From: Photobacterium rosenbergii
GTDB taxonomy: Bacteria > Pseudomonadota > Gammaproteobacteria > Enterobacterales > Vibrionaceae
Length of the DNA stretch: 64,000 nt
Direction of reading: 5' to 3'
Assembly (NCBI RefSeq): GCF_003026455.1
Contig: NZ_PYMB01000001.1
Span: 186,001 to 250,000, forward strand
In this document: positions 17,440-26,559 of the stretch, piece after piece
Position numbering within the stretch: position 1 is the stretch's first letter
Layout of the letters: every line of letters begins with the position of its first letter
Notes under the pieces: model-generated
The model's database searches: none
Told to the model about the DNA's origin: nothing
Seen by the model: the letters and a program-made list of their open reading frames with translations, nothing else
Program-made: the position numbers and the translations under genes

Positions 17440-17459
17440 GTTGAAGTTGCTTGGATATA
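17440..17459. repeat. Degenerate single copy of the repeat end
   Basis: GTTGAAGTTGCTTGGATATA matches the right end of the adjacent element (CTTGAAGTAGCTTGGGTATA) at sixteen or seventeen of twenty positions. It may be the remnant of a second insertion. Confidence 0.4.
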
Positions 17460-17475
17460 GCAATAGGAGCGATCA

Positions 17476-17691
17476 GTGATGCTTAGGAAAGTTAGTGAGG
17501 TCGATTTTTACAAGTTGTTCACCGTGATCGGTGGCTATTTTCTTTTCTTCTTTGGCGCTTTTCATTTACTAAGTTGGATGAAGAGTACCAACTTATTAAT
17601 CTATGCGTTTGTTGTTCTTTCTGTAGTTGTCAGTGCATTGCTTATCTTGACGTTGTATAAGCTGAGGAAGCGGCGAAATTACCACAGTTGA
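17476..17691 (+). CDS. Small two-span membrane protein of unknown function
   Basis: A 71-residue protein with two hydrophobic segments, about residues 13-31 (LFTVIGGYFLFFFGAFHLL) and 41-58 (LIYAFVVLSVVVSALLIL), and a basic tail (KLRKRRNYHS). AGGAG at 17465 is followed by GTG at 17476 and ATG at 17479, and either may start translation. I do not recognise the family. It stands alone between the repeat element and a convergent lipoprotein gene. Confidence 0.6.
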   Translation: MMLRKVSEVDFYKLFTVIGGYFLFFFGAFHLLSWMKSTNLLIYAFVVLSVVVSALLILTLYKLRKRRNYHS

Positions 17692-17744
17692 AATCAAGAG
17701 TAATGAGTGTAGACAGACCAACATATGTAATGATCGCCAAAATA

Positions 17745-17778
17745 AAAAAATACCCAAGCTTTTTGCAAAGCTTGGGTA
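17745..17778 (-). terminator. Rho-independent terminator of the lipoprotein gene
   Basis: Perfect hairpin TACCCAAGCTTT / AAGCTTGGGTA, followed on the minus strand by a run of seven T. Its arms (TACCCAAGC) look like the ends of the MITE-like element nearby. Confidence 0.8.
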
Positions 17779-17797
17779 GAGACTGATTGTTTTAGAC

Positions 17798-18760
17798 TTA
17801 TTGGCTGATTGAGAAATCAACAAGTTCCATGATTTCCTCTACCTTGCCCTTATTCTCTACAATTTTTATAATCCCCAAAGTTGGGTTATACCAAGCTTCA
17901 ACACTTTCTGAGTTGCTATTTCGAACATCGTTTATCATTTTAGGTATCCTTGTGCCTTCTTGCTCGCACACTGCAGAAACATAATCCCTTACATTCATTT
18001 TCCAAGTCTCAATCGACTTACCTTTTATAGTAATCGTCTCTTTATTTGAGCGAGAAAAATCAAAAGCTCGGTTGATGTCTACTGATTCACATCGGATGAT
18101 GCCTGAGTATTTTTCATTAAAACCATACTCTTCAAGAAAGCCTTTAGTTTCTTCTTCATTCAATGTGCCTAGTTTGGCCTGGAAATTAGCTTGATAACTG
18201 GCTGGCTGGCCAAGTGCATAGTCTCCATCCGCAATGAAGTCAGGTAGTGACCATGGTTGTTTCTCTAAGTCATCATCAGAGACAAATGTGATGAAAGGTG
18301 ACTTGATGAGCTTAGCGCCATATGAGGTCTCCTTATCATCTTCTCCGTTTTCGTCTTTTTTAGGCTTGGTTAATGCCGCATCCTCAAAAACTGCCGTTGT
18401 GGATTTGAAGAAGTTATTTGCTAGGTTATGGTTCTCTAACTTATTGAGATTGCTAGGCAGTAAGTCTTCGCTGATAGGTTGGTATGTCGAAAACTCGTAG
18501 AATTCTTCATTAATTGAAGAAATTCCTTCATACGTTTTATCAATAACTTTTACATGCAACGTTGTGCTATTGATATTTGCAGCATCAAAGGTTGCTCCCT
18601 TTAGTGGGAAATCTACTGTTGGTGTTGGTGTTGGTGTTGGTATTGGTGCAGGTATTGGTGTTGGCGTCGGTTTTTTATCGTCTGGTGTTGAGCTACCACC
18701 GCCGCCACCACAACCGGCTAAAAGAGAAATGATAGAAAGGCTGATAATCGTTTTTTTCAT
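17798..18760 (-). CDS. Lipoprotein with Pro-Thr repeat linker
   Basis: A 320-residue exported lipoprotein. The signal MKKTIISLSIISLLAGC has a clear lipobox (LAGC), with the Cys at residue 17 followed by a Gly5 run. A Pro-Thr linker (TPTPIPAPIPTPTPTPT) spans about residues 32-48 and leads into a soluble domain of about 270 residues with no motif I recognise. An upstream Met at 18808 would hide the signal peptide, so I start at 18760. It lacks the +2 Asp inner-membrane retention signal, so outer-membrane location is likely. Its own terminator follows. Function unknown. Confidence 0.72.
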   Translation of the reverse strand: MKKTIISLSIISLLAGCGGGGGSSTPDDKKPTPTPIPAPIPTPTPTPTVDFPLKGATFDAANINSTTLHVKVIDKTYEGISSINEEFYEFSTYQPISEDLLPSNLNKLENHNLANNFFKSTTAVFEDAALTKPKKDENGEDDKETSYGAKLIKSPFITFVSDDDLEKQPWSLPDFIADGDYALGQPASYQANFQAKLGTLNEEETKGFLEEYGFNEKYSGIIRCESVDINRAFDFSRSNKETITIKGKSIETWKMNVRDYVSAVCEQEGTRIPKMINDVRNSNSESVEAWYNPTLGIIKIVENKGKVEEIMELVDFSISQ

Positions 18761-19106
18761 TATGAGACCATGTAAAGTGAGTTGGATAAAAGCTATTTGA
18801 CTGTCCATGTAATGATTGAGCGGGATTATAGGTGGGAGAGGATTGGATATGTGTCCTGAATTGTATTGATTCTGTATGAATTGATTTCCATATTGTGGAT
18901 GAAAGGAGTTACAAGGAAATAAAAGCGATGAAAAGTCGGTTGGATATTACGAGAGAGGTTAACTATTTGTGAGATATAGCGTGTGGAAAATATATTTACA
19001 ATTGTATTGAAGTGTCAGGTCGGAGCGGTGTCAAAAGTTTGACTTTGGCTTTAACCCCACCGCAATAGCGGCAGGGTTGATTATTGTAAAATGAAAGTTA
19101 TTGGGT
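18761..19106. other. Intergenic region, no gene seen
   Basis: 346 bases between the lipoprotein gene and the alkylsulfatase stop. An imperfect hairpin at 19053-19078 (AACCCCACCGC / GCGGCAGGGTT) could terminate the alkylsulfatase transcript but lacks a clear T-run. The rest is AT-rich and presumably holds the lipoprotein promoter. Confidence 0.4.
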
Positions 19107-21149
19107 TTAATCAGCTTTAATTGGCATTGGTAACACTTCGAAGTCCAAGCTGAAATCGTCAAGCACGGCGTTCAGTTGATCAAGAATATCCGCTTGGCCT
19201 TCTATCTTAGCCACGCCGAATTTGATCATTTGCTCAAATGTTGCCCGCCCAAGCAATACCCTTGTCAGATCGGCTCTGTCAATTGTCACCGTCATATCAA
19301 CATTGTCTTGTTTATCGCTAACTTTTACCGAAGACATATTGGCATTAGCAATCGTACCGTAGTAAACCTCTTCAATATCTGGATGTACGATTTGGAAGGA
19401 CACATCCATTGCTAGCTCTTCCGCTTTTGGCGCATTTAAGCGCACGGCAAGCAAATCCAATACTGCAGAGGTAGGTGTATTTGCTAACACGTCGGCAGAC
19501 GTCGTTTTGATTGGGTCTTTAATCTCATTGGTTCTGAGTTCGTAAGCCCCTTGAAGGTAGCTGTTTCGCCACGCCATGGTCTCAGACTGATACCCTTGTT
19601 GCTCTAAAGAGTCAGCCATAGCTAGGCGATACTTGACGTTATTCGGGTCGCATTGGACAAGGTCGTTAAACAGCATGGTGGCTTGCTGATAGCGCCCTGC
19701 GTTGAAATGCCCTTTGGCAGCGTTGAACATGGTATCTGCGCCACTGGCTTCCACATACGTACATGACTTATCTTGGGTAAGCAGTGGGTTCAAGTTTGTC
19801 GGATTGGAATCGTAATAGCCGAGGTACAGATTTAGTACCGCACGGGCGTTATGGGAGTAAGAGCCATGATAGCCATTAGTAAACCACGCTTGCTCCTGAG
19901 ATTGAGGCACAATCTGTTCCAGTTTGCGGCCAACATCATTGATGTTAACCCCATGGTTCGCTAGTCGAAGCGATTGGTTGTGGATGAAACCATAGTTATC
20001 ACGCTGCAGGGCAAGGTAGTGGTTCACATACTCATTGGAAATAACCGGTGCGGAGTGCGCCGCTACAATATGGTCCACTCGGTCGCCGTAGTTAACCAAC
20101 ATTTCAGCCAGATATTTTGACCACAATAAGCCGTCTCTGACTTTGGCACCACGGAGTGTGTAGAGGTTGTGCATACCATCGTAGGTCAGCTCGCCGGTAT
20201 TGAGGGATTTGTATTTCTCGACCCAGACAATCATGCCTGCCGGTGCTTCTGCGTATGGGACGTTGGTGATCTCGAAATCGACTCCATCAATGTTGATCAC
20301 TTTCTTGTCTTCTTGGACTTCTTCGGTCGGCAAGATAAGGGACATGTTACCGCCAAAGGCACCTAGGCCAATAGCGCTATCTACAATACCTGTCTCGGAA
20401 GGCGTTAGCGTGGTGCCGTACTGGTATTGCGAGCGGCGGTTCATGGCATTACCCGCAAGGATACCCTCATCGATAAGCTCTTTGAGGAAACTGCGTGGGC
20501 CAATGACTGGGACACCTTCTGGAAGCTTTCCGTCTTCCCATAAACCACGTACACCACCGAAGTGGTCAATGTGGTTATGGGAGTAAAGGACACCCGTTAC
20601 TTTGACTTCACCATTGATTTTAGGGAGGTGCGTGCGGGCAAAGTCCATTGCATGTTGAACCGCTTCAACCGTTAGGGCTGGGTCATGAACAACATAACCA
20701 TTGTCAGTGCGATAGAAGGTCAGGTTAGTGACGTCTGCTCCACGGAGCTGGTAAACGCCATCAGCGACTTTGTAGAGACCGTTTGCCAAAAAGTTTTGTG
20801 CAGCCTGATGGTAAATAGAAGGATTGACGGTTTCTGGTACAGCATCAGCCGAGACATCAATTGCACCGTCGAGAAAAGCGTAGCGACGAAGTATTTCACC
20901 GGCAGGGTGATCACCAAACTCTGCAATTAGCCCATGTTTTTGGCGCTCAATAACGCTGCGATCGTTCCATGGCAGCTTTTTTGATAACACATTATTGGCC
21001 GCGATAGTGTGCTCAGAGGCGGGTTTACCTTTGTATTCGAGCAAGTTGCTGTAGTTGATGAGATGCTCTTCACCTTCACCGAGGTGATTAGCGAAAGCAC
21101 CAAAAGAAATGGCTGATATAACCGAGAATGCTAATAAAGATGTTTTCAT
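19107..21149 (-). CDS. Exported alkylsulfatase (SdsA/YjcS-type metallo-beta-lactamase fold)
   Basis: A 680-residue hydrolase cleaving sulfate from linear alkyl sulfates such as SDS. Residues 1-20 form a Sec signal (cleavage after AFA). The metallo-beta-lactamase domain has the zinc motif SHNHIDHFGG near residue 190 and further His ligands in the VAAHSAPV region. A dimerisation domain follows, then a C-terminal SCP2-like domain (about 555-680), the order seen in Pseudomonas SdsA1 and E. coli YjcS. Length fits the family (about 660). It is divergent from a LysR gene that probably controls it. Natural substrates may be sulfated lipids in seawater, which is inferred. Confidence 0.88.
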   Translation of the reverse strand: MKTSLLAFSVISAISFGAFANHLGEGEEHLINYSNLLEYKGKPASEHTIAANNVLSKKLPWNDRSVIERQKHGLIAEFGDHPAGEILRRYAFLDGAIDVSADAVPETVNPSIYHQAAQNFLANGLYKVADGVYQLRGADVTNLTFYRTDNGYVVHDPALTVEAVQHAMDFARTHLPKINGEVKVTGVLYSHNHIDHFGGVRGLWEDGKLPEGVPVIGPRSFLKELIDEGILAGNAMNRRSQYQYGTTLTPSETGIVDSAIGLGAFGGNMSLILPTEEVQEDKKVINIDGVDFEITNVPYAEAPAGMIVWVEKYKSLNTGELTYDGMHNLYTLRGAKVRDGLLWSKYLAEMLVNYGDRVDHIVAAHSAPVISNEYVNHYLALQRDNYGFIHNQSLRLANHGVNINDVGRKLEQIVPQSQEQAWFTNGYHGSYSHNARAVLNLYLGYYDSNPTNLNPLLTQDKSCTYVEASGADTMFNAAKGHFNAGRYQQATMLFNDLVQCDPNNVKYRLAMADSLEQQGYQSETMAWRNSYLQGAYELRTNEIKDPIKTTSADVLANTPTSAVLDLLAVRLNAPKAEELAMDVSFQIVHPDIEEVYYGTIANANMSSVKVSDKQDNVDMTVTIDRADLTRVLLGRATFEQMIKFGVAKIEGQADILDQLNAVLDDFSLDFEVLPMPIKAD

Positions 21150-21285
21150 AATAGAGACTTAGCTTTGGTAGTAGGTGGTCAGAGAGCTTTAGTATCTATT
21201 GATATGAAATATGAATATAATCGACATAGGTGAATATGATATATAAAAATCAGATATCATTAACAAAGTTGAAACAGGTTGGGGT

Positions 21286-22188
21286 ATGGTCGGACAGGGA
21301 TTAGATTTAAATTTACTGAAGATTTTTTGCTCGGCGGTTGAAGCGGGCAGTATGTCTGAGGCGGCCAAAAACTTAGATATGAATCAGTCTGCGGTCAGTT
21401 CGGCCATGCAAAAGTTGAAAGATAGCCTTGGAGCTGAGTTGTTCATCCGTCAGAGTCGAGGAGTTAAGCCCACCGCTATCGCTATGTCGTTGTATCGTGA
21501 TGTCTCTGTGGACCTGACGAAAATAAACCGAACCGTTGCAGGGATCACTGCGTTTGATCCTATGAGTTCAAAACGCCAATTTACGATATCTTGTCCAGAA
21601 TTTAGCAATACCCTGCTATTCAACCAGCTTAATGATCTGGTAAATCCGGATTTAAAAGTTGTCTTTCATGATCAACCCAGTAGTAGCGAGGCTCTTATGC
21701 AGCAACTGCTGGATCGTGAGAGAGATCTGTTTATTGATGTGACAGTGCCTGATCACCCCAGTGTTATGGCACAGTCATTGGGTGTTGACCGTTCCTGTGT
21801 AATTGCCAGCAATAACCACCCGAGGTTACAGGGAGAGGCAATTTCGTTGGAGCAATTTCTCTCTGAACCCTACGTCAAACTGAACAGAACGCGCGACCAA
21901 TTGGCTGGGATAAGATGGCTGACCAAAGCACAAATCCATCGCTTGAATATTGTGTCTCACACCCAGTCTTTGTTTGAGTCTATGATCACAGTGTCTCAGA
22001 CAGAGTTAATTTCTACCTTGCCAATTTCTATGGCTGATCATTTTAAGAATATTCTCGGCCTGAAAATGTTTGATCTTCCATTTAGCGGCAGTCCGATTCA
22101 AATCTATTTACTTTGGCATAAAGCGATGGACGATGATCAAGGGCATCGATGGCTTCGGGAACGAATTCAATTGATATACAGAGGTTAA
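21286..22188 (+). CDS. LysR-family transcriptional regulator
   Basis: A 300-residue LysR protein. The winged helix-turn-helix spans residues 5-65 (LKIFCSAVEAGSMSEAAKNL.., NQSAVSSAMQKL). The rest is the two-lobed effector domain typical of the family. The 136-base divergent gap with the alkylsulfatase gene suggests it regulates that gene and itself, possibly in response to an alkyl sulfate or its alcohol. ATG at 21286 follows a weak AGG. A strong terminator lies downstream. Confidence 0.85.
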   Translation: MVGQGLDLNLLKIFCSAVEAGSMSEAAKNLDMNQSAVSSAMQKLKDSLGAELFIRQSRGVKPTAIAMSLYRDVSVDLTKINRTVAGITAFDPMSSKRQFTISCPEFSNTLLFNQLNDLVNPDLKVVFHDQPSSSEALMQQLLDRERDLFIDVTVPDHPSVMAQSLGVDRSCVIASNNHPRLQGEAISLEQFLSEPYVKLNRTRDQLAGIRWLTKAQIHRLNIVSHTQSLFESMITVSQTELISTLPISMADHFKNILGLKMFDLPFSGSPIQIYLLWHKAMDDDQGHRWLRERIQLIYRG

Positions 22189-22226
22189 ATGAGGGAGAAA
22201 TTGTCATTTCCCGAATGCAGCCCATT

Positions 22227-22253
22227 AAAAAAGCCAGCAATGCTGGCTTTTTT
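22227..22253. terminator. Bidirectional rho-independent terminator
   Basis: AAAAAAGCCAGCA and TGCTGGCTTTTTT form a strong hairpin between the convergent LysR and DUF3010 genes, with T/A runs on both sides. Confidence 0.85.
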
Positions 22254-22268
22254 AGCTTTGATATGACG

Positions 22269-22691
22269 TTATTTACCTAGGTAGGCATAACCTGTCATGA
22301 AAGCGGCTTCCTGGAACTGGCGTAGGCCTGTTGCACGGAATTCGATAGCTAGCGGGTTGCGCTTTAGCTTCTGTTTGATCTCTTGGCTAGAGATGAAGTC
22401 TACTTCAACACCGTCAATTAGCTGGATTGCAGCTTCAAGTTTGAAGCCAATTGCGCTGCCTGCAAACTTACCGCGGGTTTCACGAGTGCGGATCACAACA
22501 CGGTCAATTTGGTAGTCATCCAGAAGCTTTTTGAAAGTCTGCTGGAAATTACGCATTTGCTCATTGTCCATTGAGTCTTGCATGATGAACTTTTGAGCAC
22601 GGCATTCTGGTAGATCGAACAGACCGTTACTCTGTGTAAGAAGGCAAATGACAGCCTCGTTGCTACGAAGCTCGACAGCACAAATTTTCAT
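22269..22691 (-). CDS. DUF3010 family protein
   Basis: A 140-residue soluble protein of a family found mostly in marine gammaproteobacteria. Its start (MKICAVELRSNEAVICLL) and VVIRTRETRGKFAGS near residue 65 suggest a RuvC/RNase H-like fold, but I see no proven catalytic set and no function is established. It is monocistronic, converging on the LysR gene. The downstream-facing terminator at 22227-22253 serves it too. Confidence 0.78.
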   Translation of the reverse strand: MKICAVELRSNEAVICLLTQSNGLFDLPECRAQKFIMQDSMDNEQMRNFQQTFKKLLDDYQIDRVVIRTRETRGKFAGSAIGFKLEAAIQLIDGVEVDFISSQEIKQKLKRNPLAIEFRATGLRQFQEAAFMTGYAYLGK

Positions 22692-22770
22692 GTAAACACC
22701 TAATAATGTAGTTAGCAGGGTATTTTAGGCAAAAGTGCAATAAATACCAGAAATTAAATGCCCCTTAACG

Positions 22771-23277
22771 CTAGTTGTACAGTGGTCCGTCAATTTCGAG
22801 CTGGGTTAGCAGCAAGCGGGCATCGAGTTCAAGCTGGTGGTAGCTAGGCTCCATGTGGCAGCATAGCTGGTAGAATTCTTTGTTGTGCTTTTTTTCTCTG
22901 ATATGGGCAAGCTCATGTACCACGATCATACGCAGCAATGGCAATGGAGCCTGCTTAAAGATAGTTGAAACCCGTATCTCATTCTTGGCCTTGAGTTTGT
23001 TGCCGTGAACACGCGAAACGAAGCTGTGCATACCCAGTGCATGGTTAACCATGTGGATCTTGCCGTCGTAAGCCACTTTGCTGACAGGCGATGACTTCTT
23101 CAGGTATTGGTTTTTCAGCTCAATCACATAATCGTAAAGCGCTTTCTCTGACTGGATAGTATGTTGCTCTGGGTATTTCTTTAATAGATAACGTTTTAGG
23201 TTCCCTTGCTCGACCAGTTGGCTGACTTGGCCAATGAGTTGTTCGGGGTAGCCTTGTAGATATTTGAGTTTTTGCAT
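22771..23277 (-). CDS. YgjP-like zinc metallopeptidase-domain protein
   Basis: A 168-residue protein with the zinc motif HELAHIREKKHNKEFY at about residues 115-130 (HExxH plus a downstream His-x3-Phe). This is the WLM/YgjP layout (PF01863), usually tied to protein turnover, though the substrates are not well known. No signal peptide, so cytoplasmic. The gene is divergent from the methyltransferase gene at 23406. Family length is normally about 170-230, so this is a compact but complete member. Confidence 0.8.
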   Translation of the reverse strand: MQKLKYLQGYPEQLIGQVSQLVEQGNLKRYLLKKYPEQHTIQSEKALYDYVIELKNQYLKKSSPVSKVAYDGKIHMVNHALGMHSFVSRVHGNKLKAKNEIRVSTIFKQAPLPLLRMIVVHELAHIREKKHNKEFYQLCCHMEPSYHQLELDARLLLTQLEIDGPLYN

Positions 23278-23405
23278 TTACGCAGCCAGTTATTGCTCAA
23301 CGAGGAAATTGAGCCGCGATTTTAAACATTTTGCAAGATACGGGCAATCACAGACTAGGATTGCGACAATAAGTGACACTAGAATAGAAGAAAAAGGAGG
23401 CAAAA

Positions 23406-23858
23406 ATGGAATTACGTTTACCACCACCTTTGGTACTGCTCATTACTCTTGGTTGTATGTATGCACTTGCTCAATATTGGCCACTGTACACTTTTTCATT
23501 TTCTGCTCAGGCATTGATTGTTTTAGGGTTTTGCTTGCTAGGAGCTTTCCTTGGATTGGCGGCGGTGTGGTCATTCTCAAAAGCCCGCACCACGATTGAT
23601 CCTCGCTTCCCCAACAAAACTTCTAAACTGGTGACTTCAGGTATCTACCGTTATTCACGAAATCCTATGTATCTTGGCTTGTTGTGCTTTATATGTGCAG
23701 CGTTTGTCTATCTTTCGGCACTTAGCCCTTTACTTATGGTCATGCTATTCGTTTTCTACATGAACCATTTTCAAATAGCGCCTGAAGAAGCAGTATTGCA
23801 AGCAATGTTTCGCGAGCAATATTGTCAATACTGTCAACAAGCTAGGCGTTGGTGTTAA
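23406..23858 (+). CDS. Isoprenylcysteine carboxyl methyltransferase-family membrane protein
   Basis: A 150-residue integral membrane protein with four predicted spans. The motif SGIYRYSRNPMYLGLL at about residues 78-93 is the conserved SAM-binding start of the ICMT/PEMT family. The C-terminal part (EEAVLQAMFREQYCQYC) matches the family's E-x-x-L-x-x-x-F-x-x-Y pattern. Bacterial members have no settled substrate. AAGGAGG lies six bases before the ATG. No operon partner is evident. Confidence 0.82.
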   Translation: MELRLPPPLVLLITLGCMYALAQYWPLYTFSFSAQALIVLGFCLLGAFLGLAAVWSFSKARTTIDPRFPNKTSKLVTSGIYRYSRNPMYLGLLCFICAAFVYLSALSPLLMVMLFVFYMNHFQIAPEEAVLQAMFREQYCQYCQQARRWC

Positions 23859-23951
23859 CTTTGTTAATTATCATTTTTTTGGACACTATATCACTTTTTT
23901 ATACTACTCTTTATTTAGTGATGCGTAAGGATGAGTGGTTTGGGAGGCGTT

Positions 23952-24359
23952 ATGGAGATTCTCAAGGTAATCGATAAAAATTTTCTACCTTTCCTTAAGT
24001 TACCTTTAGCTTGTTTGTTTGCTAAAAGCGGTGAAGTGAACTTTTTTAGTTCAAGTTTTCAGTCTCATACATCAGATTTCTCTAAAGACTATAAGTGTTT
24101 AATAAGACAAGCAAAAAGAGAGATTTCTAGCATCAAGCGAAATCTCACCCAAGCAGGTTACCAAATGACCCAAATTGTTAGGGTTGAAGTGACACTTGCT
24201 TTGAGTATGGCTGATCATCCTCTAGATGAACTTTATGATTTACTGAGACCTTTCTCTGGCGAAGTTGAAATCCGTTATGATGAAACAGGGTTGTTTTCAT
24301 CAGAGCCACAGCTTTCATCATCTCAGTTAATTTCAATTGATGTATTGGCTCTTCATTAA
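23952..24359 (+). CDS. Uncharacterised soluble protein
   Basis: A 135-residue protein I do not recognise. I start it at 23952 because GGGAGG lies four bases upstream; the upstream Met at 23931 has no usable ribosome-binding site. Residues 50-70 are rich in Lys and Arg (RQAKREISSIKRNL), and the C-terminal part looks like alternating strands. Its stop codon shares bases with the stop of the convergent AraC gene (TTAA). No signal peptide or membrane span. Confidence 0.55.
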   Translation: MEILKVIDKNFLPFLKLPLACLFAKSGEVNFFSSSFQSHTSDFSKDYKCLIRQAKREISSIKRNLTQAGYQMTQIVRVEVTLALSMADHPLDELYDLLRPFSGEVEIRYDETGLFSSEPQLSSSQLISIDVLALH

Positions 24360-25132
24360 AGGGGACGCTTGATATAAGCACTTGGCGTACTTCCCATTTG
24401 CTTGCGGAAAAAGCTAACGAATGCACTGTCGCTAGAAAAGCCTAGCTCGAAAGCGACAGTCGTCACCGACTTGTGTTCAGATAGCAGTTCGATGGCTTTC
24501 ATCAAACGCCATTGCTGACGCCAGGCTTGGTAAGGCATACCTGTTTCTCGAGAGAAAATGCGTGATATGGTTTTTTCACTGGCTCCTATCGACAGGGCGG
24601 TTTCATTCAGTGGTAGCGGAGAATGACCTTCTTTATCTAGCTGGTTTAACCATGGCTCCAGCCTTTTGTCTGAAGGTATTGGCAACAACAAGTTTTCATC
24701 AGGGGCTGTCTTGAGTTCTTGCCAGAATAAATCTACCAGTGCTTTTTGCTCTGAATAAGGCATATCCCAGGGCCAAAAAGCCATCCTCTCTATAAGCTCT
24801 CGAAGCAATGGGTTCACCCCAATAACCCTAATGTTGTCGTCTTGCCAAGCGGATTGCGACATATCGAAATACACCGAGCGGTAAGCGACGACATTGGTCA
24901 TGACCGCACAGTGGCAAGTTCCCGCCGGAATCCAAACTGCTCTTGTTGGTGGCAAGATACACTTTTGATTTTCAAGTGTGATATTCATAGAGCCTGAAGG
25001 GGCATACAACAGCTGCGCTTTTTGATGTTTGTGCATACCCGAGTCATGACGGCCTACATCTGCAGCGATGCCGACCACGCAATTGTCGATGGTATCTGGG
25101 TTGAATCTGTCTTGCTCGGTGATAAGCGCCAT
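24356..25132 (-). CDS. AraC-family regulator, NimR-like with cupin
   Basis: A 258-residue regulator. The N-terminal cupin includes MHKHQKAQLLYAPSG (residues 33-47) and PPTRAVWIPAGTCH (61-74), as in NimR/YeaM-type AraC proteins. The C-terminal double helix-turn-helix spans about 155-255 (LSIGASEKTISRIFSRE, VAFELGFSSDSAFVSFFRK). NimR-like proteins often control a nearby exporter, but none is adjacent. The neighbour across the 137-base divergent gap is a SpoIIAA-like gene, which is the most likely visible target. Confidence 0.83.
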   Translation of the reverse strand: MALITEQDRFNPDTIDNCVVGIAADVGRHDSGMHKHQKAQLLYAPSGSMNITLENQKCILPPTRAVWIPAGTCHCAVMTNVVAYRSVYFDMSQSAWQDDNIRVIGVNPLLRELIERMAFWPWDMPYSEQKALVDLFWQELKTAPDENLLLPIPSDKRLEPWLNQLDKEGHSPLPLNETALSIGASEKTISRIFSRETGMPYQAWRQQWRLMKAIELLSEHKSVTTVAFELGFSSDSAFVSFFRKQMGSTPSAYIKRPL

Positions 25133-25269
25133 TGCTGAAATTGTGCCGGTAGGATTTGGGGTAAATAATAGCGGCTAAGCGTGGTTAAGTATATGTATGG
25201 GCATTCATTCTGCTTCTGTGGCGAGTAGGGTATAAACTATGGAGATAGCCGCAAGCAGGAGGAATAAGT

Positions 25270-25650
25270 ATGAGTTATGTTCATGGTATTCACTTTGAGG
25301 TTGAACGCTTGGAAGGTTCGATCTTTATGGAGCTTAAGGCTGTCGGTACATTGACTCACGCTGATTATGAGAAGATAACCCCTTTGATTGAAGATGCGCT
25401 GGAGGGGATCGAGAATCCAATCGTTAATCTGTATTTTGACGGTACTGATTTTGAAGGGTGGGATCTCCATGCGGCCTGGGATGATCTAAAACTTGGCCTC
25501 AGGTTCGGCAAGAAGTTCAACAAGGTGGCTATCTATGGCAATCAGCACTGGCAAGAAGTGATGAGCAAAGTGGGAGGCTGGTTTGTCAGTGGAGAAGTAC
25601 GCTTTTTCGAAGACTCTTTAGAAGCGATTAGTTGGTTGCGGGAAGAGTAA
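25270..25650 (+). CDS. SpoIIAA-like (STAS-fold) protein
   Basis: A 126-residue soluble protein of the SpoIIAA-like family (PF11964). The family motif DGTDFEGWDLHAAWDDLKLGL-type region is at about residues 57-76, followed by KVAIYGNQHWQE. Members have a STAS-like fold, bind nonpolar ligands or membranes in structural studies, and have no firm role. GGAGG lies eight bases before the ATG. Monocistronic in appearance. Confidence 0.82.
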   Translation: MSYVHGIHFEVERLEGSIFMELKAVGTLTHADYEKITPLIEDALEGIENPIVNLYFDGTDFEGWDLHAAWDDLKLGLRFGKKFNKVAIYGNQHWQEVMSKVGGWFVSGEVRFFEDSLEAISWLREE

Positions 25651-25782
25651 AGCTGACATGCGATAAAATACACCACCTAGCATTGCATCTACGTTTACAT
25701 TAAGATGCTGATAGTTTTGGGGAAGCTAAGCAGACCCTGTTTAAAATTAAAAATGATAAATTTCGCTACAGGTATGGTGAAA

Positions 25783-26472
25783 ATGAAAAGGAATGTAATT
25801 GCGTCTGGGGTTTTGCTTTCGCTTGTTTCTATGCAGGCGTGGTGTAATGAAAGCGCTACGGCTCAATCGGTCTTTAGCAGTGAGGAAGTTCCTGCGGTTG
25901 TTCAGGAGCCCGGTTTCCAATATTTTGTCGGTCTCCGAGGTGGTGGTAACTTGCTTGGAAATGCTGATTCAGCGTCAATCTCATCTGGGTCAATTGATTC
26001 TGACGATGGGGATTATGGTGTTTTTGGTGGTTTAGACCTTGGCGTGTATATGCCCAATGACCGTGGGCGGGTTTATTACAGCTTTGAATACCACTCTACG
26101 ACGACTAAGTTTGATGGTCAGGACGCTTATGATACCAATGTTGGCTTACACCTTTTGAGTGCTGATCATATCTTTCGCCCCAACAGTAGCGTCCGGCCAT
26201 TTGTTGGCCTGCATATGGGCTACGCATTTGCAGAAACAGACTCAGACTTTTCTGAAAATTATGAAGAAAGTGGTATCGTTTTCGGTTTTCAGGCCGGTTT
26301 GGGCTGGGAAGTGACGCAGAACCTGGGGATGGAAGTTGGCATACGACATACCGTGCTGCCTTCAGACCGTAGTTCATGGAAGGCGGAAAATAGTGACGGT
26401 GAGTCAGTGACTGTTGAAACACAGCTAAATGGCGTCACATCAGCCTATCTTGGTGCTAGCTATCGTTTTTAA
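25783..26472 (+). CDS. Outer-membrane beta-barrel protein (OmpA-like barrel)
   Basis: A 229-residue exported barrel. A signal peptide (MKRNVIASGVLLSLVSMQAWC) precedes about 200 residues with eight alternating strands, such as YFVGLRGGGNLLG, VYYSFEYHS, PFVGLHMGYAFAE and AGLGWEVTQNLGMEVGIRH. It ends in aromatic AYLGASYRF, the outer-membrane insertion signal. I start at 25783; Met at 25774 (MVKMKRN) is also possible because AGG lies just before it. It lacks the OmpA C-terminal peptidoglycan domain. Function unknown; possibly a small porin or adhesin. Confidence 0.72.
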   Translation: MKRNVIASGVLLSLVSMQAWCNESATAQSVFSSEEVPAVVQEPGFQYFVGLRGGGNLLGNADSASISSGSIDSDDGDYGVFGGLDLGVYMPNDRGRVYYSFEYHSTTTKFDGQDAYDTNVGLHLLSADHIFRPNSSVRPFVGLHMGYAFAETDSDFSENYEESGIVFGFQAGLGWEVTQNLGMEVGIRHTVLPSDRSSWKAENSDGESVTVETQLNGVTSAYLGASYRF

Positions 26473-26559
26473 TGGTTCCTCGGTTCACTTGAGCGGTTTA
26501 CTCAGGATTTTAGCTGCGTATAATGCCCTGCCGCAACCAGAATCAGTAAGGACTTCAGT

